From: JABMQW01 sp964439935
GTDB taxonomy: Bacteria; Fidelibacterota; Marinisomatia; Marinisomatales; TCS56
DNA: 64,000 nucleotides
Assembly (NCBI GenBank): GCA_964439935.1
Contig: CAYTPW010000015.1
Location: 13,544 to 77,543 of the forward strand
Reading direction: 5' to 3'
Shown: positions 61,673 through 64,000 of the stretch, one piece after another
Layout: every line of letters begins with the position of its first letter
Position numbering within the stretch: position 1 is the stretch's first letter
Translations under genes and position numbers: made by a program
The notes under the pieces: generated by a model
Database searches by the model: none
What the model was told of the DNA's origin: nothing
What the model saw: the letters and a program-made list of their open reading frames with translations, nothing else

Positions 61673-62317
61673 TTATAATTTTTTGGCATGGTCATTTAGA
61701 TAACCAGCAACGCCCTCAGCGGTTTCGGCCATTCCGTCTTCACCATCCTGCCAGCCAGCGGGGCAAACTTCACCGTGCTTTTGGTTGAATTCCAGGGCAT
61801 CCACCATGCGCAGCATTTCATCTATATTCCGGCCCAAGGGCAGATCATTGATTACGGCATGACGAATAATGCCTTTTTCATCTATCAGAAATGAAGCTCG
61901 CAGGGCAACGTCACCACCAACGGTAGTATTGTATTCTGATTCGTCGGTTGCAACAAATGCTTCTTCGGAATCTTTTAATACATCGTAAGCGCGGGCAATA
62001 TTTTTATCAATGTCAGCGATGAGCGGATATTTCACATCACCGATCCCACCGTTGTTGACCGAGGTGTTTTTCCAGGCCCAGTGACTAAATTTGGAATCCA
62101 CCGAGCAACCTAAAACCTGGACTCCGCGTTTTTCAAATTCGGCCAAACGATGGTCAAAAGCGATTATCTCCGTAGGACATACAAAGGTGAAATCCAGGGG
62201 GTAGAAAAACAGAACGACTTTCTGGCCTTTATAATCTGACAGACTAACTTCTTTAAAAGTATTATCAGGCATTATTGCCTGGGTTTTGAAATCCGGTGCT
62301 GGTTTAGTTACTAACAT
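61673..62317 (-). CDS. Typical 2-Cys peroxiredoxin (AhpC/TSA, Prx1 type)
   Basis: This 214-residue peroxiredoxin reduces H2O2 and organic hydroperoxides. The peroxidatic Cys47 is in DFTFVCPTE and the resolving Cys185 in HGEVCPAGW, so the typical 2-Cys cycle with thioredoxin or an AhpF-like reductase is expected. The GGIG and related loop are present; the C-terminal YF motif linked to overoxidation sensitivity is not seen. The gene begins 13 bases after perR and should be in its operon under PerR control. GGAGTAA precedes the ATG. Confidence 0.95.
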   Translation of the reverse strand: MLVTKPAPDFKTQAIMPDNTFKEVSLSDYKGQKVVLFFYPLDFTFVCPTEIIAFDHRLAEFEKRGVQVLGCSVDSKFSHWAWKNTSVNNGGIGDVKYPLIADIDKNIARAYDVLKDSEEAFVATDESEYNTTVGGDVALRASFLIDEKGIIRHAVINDLPLGRNIDEMLRMVDALEFNQKHGEVCPAGWQDGEDGMAETAEGVAGYLNDHAKKL

Positions 62318-62330
62318 TATTTACTCCATA

Positions 62331-62705
62331 TTAATTGACGGTTATACAATTTTGACAGGTACCGGTAAGTTGAAAATTTCCTCCGGTAATATTGTGTTCG
62401 CAATTGTTATTTAGATCGGAAATCAAATCGCTGACAGGATGATCCAGATCATAAATTTGATTACAGTTATTGCAGAAAAAATGGGGATGATGATCAGTGT
62501 TACTGTCATAATGAATAACATTCCCAAATCTGATTGCCTGCAATGTTTTGTTCGCGACTAATTGATTTAGGTTTCGGTAAACCGTCCCCAAACTGATATT
62601 CGGCATAATATCACGTACTTTCGAATAGACCCAGTCAGCAGTGGGGTGAACGGGATTCATTTGTACTATCTGCATTATCGTGGCGCGTTGTTTACTGTAA
62701 CGCAT
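62331..62705 (-). CDS. perR: PerR-type peroxide-responsive Fur-family repressor
   Basis: The start is ATG 62705, which follows AAAGGAAA; an outer ATG at 62723 lies ahead of that site. The 124-residue protein has a Fur winged helix (TADWVYSKVRDIMPNISLGTVYRNLNQLV). By matching spacing to B. subtilis PerR, it keeps the whole regulatory metal set: His20, Asp67, His73, His75 and Asp86 (equivalent to Asp104, the residue that separates PerR from Fur and zinc sensors). Structural zinc is held by Cys78-Cys81 and Cys117-Cys120. It should derepress when iron-catalysed His oxidation occurs. A perfect palindrome 53 bases upstream is the likely autoregulatory site. Peroxiredoxin follows in the same operon. 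Confidence 0.93.
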   Translation of the reverse strand: MRYSKQRATIMQIVQMNPVHPTADWVYSKVRDIMPNISLGTVYRNLNQLVANKTLQAIRFGNVIHYDSNTDHHPHFFCNNCNQIYDLDHPVSDLISDLNNNCEHNITGGNFQLTGTCQNCITVN

Positions 62706-62757
62706 AAGATTTCCTTTTTGCATAATCGAAATTAAGCATTAAAACAATTATTGTCAA

Positions 62758-62778
62758 TAATAGTAATCATTACTATTA
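62758..62778. promoter_or_regulatory. PerR/Fur-type operator palindrome
   Basis: TAATAGTAAT and ATTACTATTA are perfect 10-bp arms around a single C at 62768. The core TAAT-n-ATTA matches the Per box (TTATAATnATTATAA) pattern. It stands 53 bases ahead of the perR ATG, in the region shared with the divergent nitronate monooxygenase gene. Confidence 0.82.
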
Positions 62779-62965
62779 ATATACAAACTCAATACATCCT
62801 TCCAACTGTAACAATACGATTATTACTAATCCTGCAAATTAAATTGCATTTCTTGAATTGAGGATCCAGTCAATTTTCGGTCAAATAAATTATCACTGTT
62901 GCATTATGCATAATCTTAAAGCGAATTTGAGATGAGCAATGGGGAGCATAATTTAGAGGAATTGC

Positions 62966-64000
62966 ATGACTGACTTACTGTTTGTTGAAAGATATTTTAA
63001 GCAAGGCGCTGAATTTCTGGGAGTCAAATATCCCATTATCTGTGGGGCCATGACCTGGGTAAGTGATCCCCAATTAGTAGCGACTGTAAGTAATTCTGGT
63101 TGCTTTGCCAGTCTGGCCGGCGGAAACACGCCGGTTGATATTCTGCATAAGCAGATTGAGGAGACACGCACATTGACCGATAAACCTTTCGGCGTTAATC
63201 TGATTACGCTTGCGCCGGTATATAAAGATCATATTAAGCTGGTAGAAGAATCCAAGCCGGACTTTGTCATATTTGCGGGTAGTTTCCCTCGGGGCAACGA
63301 AGTAAAACGTGTAAAAGCAACCGGCGCAAAAGTAATGTGTTTTGCCTCCACAAAATCGATTGCTGAGCGTATGATTCGTTATGGTGCCGATGCCCTGATT
63401 CTGGAGGGGATGGAAGCCGGGGGGCATGTTGGTCATGTGAGCCTTTCAATTTTGTTACAACAGGTTTTATTTGAAGTAGAAGACGTGCCGATATTTGTTG
63501 CCGGCGGCATCGGTTCCGGGAAAATGTGTGCCCACCTGTTATTAATGGGGGCATCCGGTATCCAGATGGGAACGCGTTTTGCCGTGGCTCAAGAAGCCAA
63601 TACCCATCAGAAATTCAAAGAACGATTTATCAGTGCCAATGCACGAGACGCGATTGCTACACCCCAGATTGACAGCCGTCTGCCAGTTGTTGCTGTTCGC
63701 GCCCTGAAGAATAATGGTCACGAGCAGTTTAATCAACTACAACTGGATCTGCTGAAAAAGTTGGACGCTGGCGAAATCGGTCGGATGGATGCTCAATTGA
63801 AGGTAGAGGAATTCTGGATTGGAGCCTTGCGCCGGGCAGTGGTTAACGGCGATGTGGATTACGGATCACTGATGGCAGGGCAATCTGTTGGATTGGTTAA
63901 TAAAATTCAAACCGTGGATGAGATAATTCAGGAAATAATTGGCGATGCGGAAAGAGAGCTTCGGAGTGTCTCTGAGAAACTCACGACTGTCAGGTTAAAA
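62966..64000 (+). CDS. Nitronate monooxygenase (2-nitropropane dioxygenase-like), 3' truncated by window
   Basis: The frame is open from ATG 62966 to the last base without a stop (345 codons seen), after an AGAGGAA ribosome site. It is an FMN-binding TIM barrel of the NMO/FabK family: YPIICGAMTWVSDPQLVATVSNSGCFASLAGG, PFGVNLIT, ADALILEGMEAGGHVGH, VAGGIGSGKMCAHLLLMGASGIQMGTRF. It oxidises nitronates or related compounds, or reduces enoyl-ACP in FabK-like members. The catalytic His usual in the AGGHxG element is kept as GMEAGGHVGH. Divergent from perR; control by the same operator is possible. Typical members have about 330-380 residues, so little is missing. Confidence 0.9.
   Translation, partial: MTDLLFVERYFKQGAEFLGVKYPIICGAMTWVSDPQLVATVSNSGCFASLAGGNTPVDILHKQIEETRTLTDKPFGVNLITLAPVYKDHIKLVEESKPDFVIFAGSFPRGNEVKRVKATGAKVMCFASTKSIAERMIRYGADALILEGMEAGGHVGHVSLSILLQQVLFEVEDVPIFVAGGIGSGKMCAHLLLMGASGIQMGTRFAVAQEANTHQKFKERFISANARDAIATPQIDSRLPVVAVRALKNNGHEQFNQLQLDLLKKLDAGEIGRMDAQLKVEEFWIGALRRAVVNGDVDYGSLMAGQSVGLVNKIQTVDEIIQEIIGDAERELRSVSEKLTTVRLK

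Noticed and set aside
1..64000. Search for tRNA, rRNA, CRISPR array, insertion sequence or phage genes
   Set aside because: No T-loop-type tRNA signature, spaced repeats, transposase or phage motif was recognised by reading; absence not proven without dedicated tools.

Overview
The window reads as chromosomal sequence of a Gram-negative bacterium of the Fibrobacteres-Chlorobi-Bacteroidetes (FCB) superphylum. Three proteins end in the type IX secretion (Por) C-terminal sorting domain with the QNYPNPFNP signature, as is common in Marinimicrobia, Calditrichota, KSB1 and related lineages. Lipoproteins with clear lipoboxes, an Lgt, SD-poor starts and moderate GC fit that placement. The phylum cannot be fixed from the sequence alone. 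No rRNA, tRNA, insertion sequence, phage module or CRISPR array was seen; about 48 protein genes fill the window with short spacers.

Layout. 1-3.9 kb: glycan genes (5'-truncated GH97, a carbohydrate-binding-like lipoprotein, the muramidase NamZ). 3.9-9.7 kb, minus strand: a NatAB-type ABC exporter, a TrpB2-type tryptophan synthase preceded by a tryptophan-codon-rich leader peptide with a terminator-like hairpin, and an acyl-CoA ligase. 10-14.4 kb: a TldD/TldE pair whose TldD carries a Tat/lipoprotein-type signal, a strong bidirectional terminator and an APC permease. 14.5-23.1 kb, minus strand: two secreted type IX cargo proteins, a very large membrane-tethered LuxR-type sensor-regulator, a REC-PAS-PAS-PAS-histidine kinase, and a 49-codon ORF translationally coupled to the kinase. 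23.5-32.6 kb: DUF3581, a 1145-residue GH13 protein, a penicillin-acylase-type Ntn hydrolase, Lgt and an ATP-cone/uridine-kinase fusion.

32.7-42.8 kb, minus strand: a metallophosphoesterase, then an SDR / metallo-beta-lactamase-fold / TetR / nitroreductase / tandem-GNAT cluster with two copies of a TetR-type operator, a CHAD protein, a small regulator plus membrane protein, a RibD-like reductase and an amidohydrolase lipoprotein. 42.8-50.3 kb, plus strand: an alpha/beta hydrolase, a type IX-secreted phosphodiester glycosidase, a soluble reductive-dehalogenase-like iron-sulfur protein and a CHASE-GAF hybrid kinase. 50.5-57.7 kb: a self-contained six-gene MacAB-like ABC efflux operon that encodes its own NtrC-type activator and kinase, with a candidate sigma-54 promoter and upstream palindrome. 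57.7-64 kb: a nucleotidyltransferase, a YgjP-like metalloprotease, an HD-GYP phosphodiesterase, an oxidative-stress cluster (perR, peroxiredoxin, superoxide dismutase) with a perfect PerR/Fur-type palindrome, and a nitronate monooxygenase cut by the window end.

The most notable items not visible from large genes alone are the Trp leader (7823-7897), the coupled 49-aa ORF (22940-23089), the paired TetR sites (36036-36049 and 36638-36655), the predicted sigma-54 control region (50492-50579) and the PerR box (62758-62778). Functional statements are inferences from recognised motifs; no database search was run.
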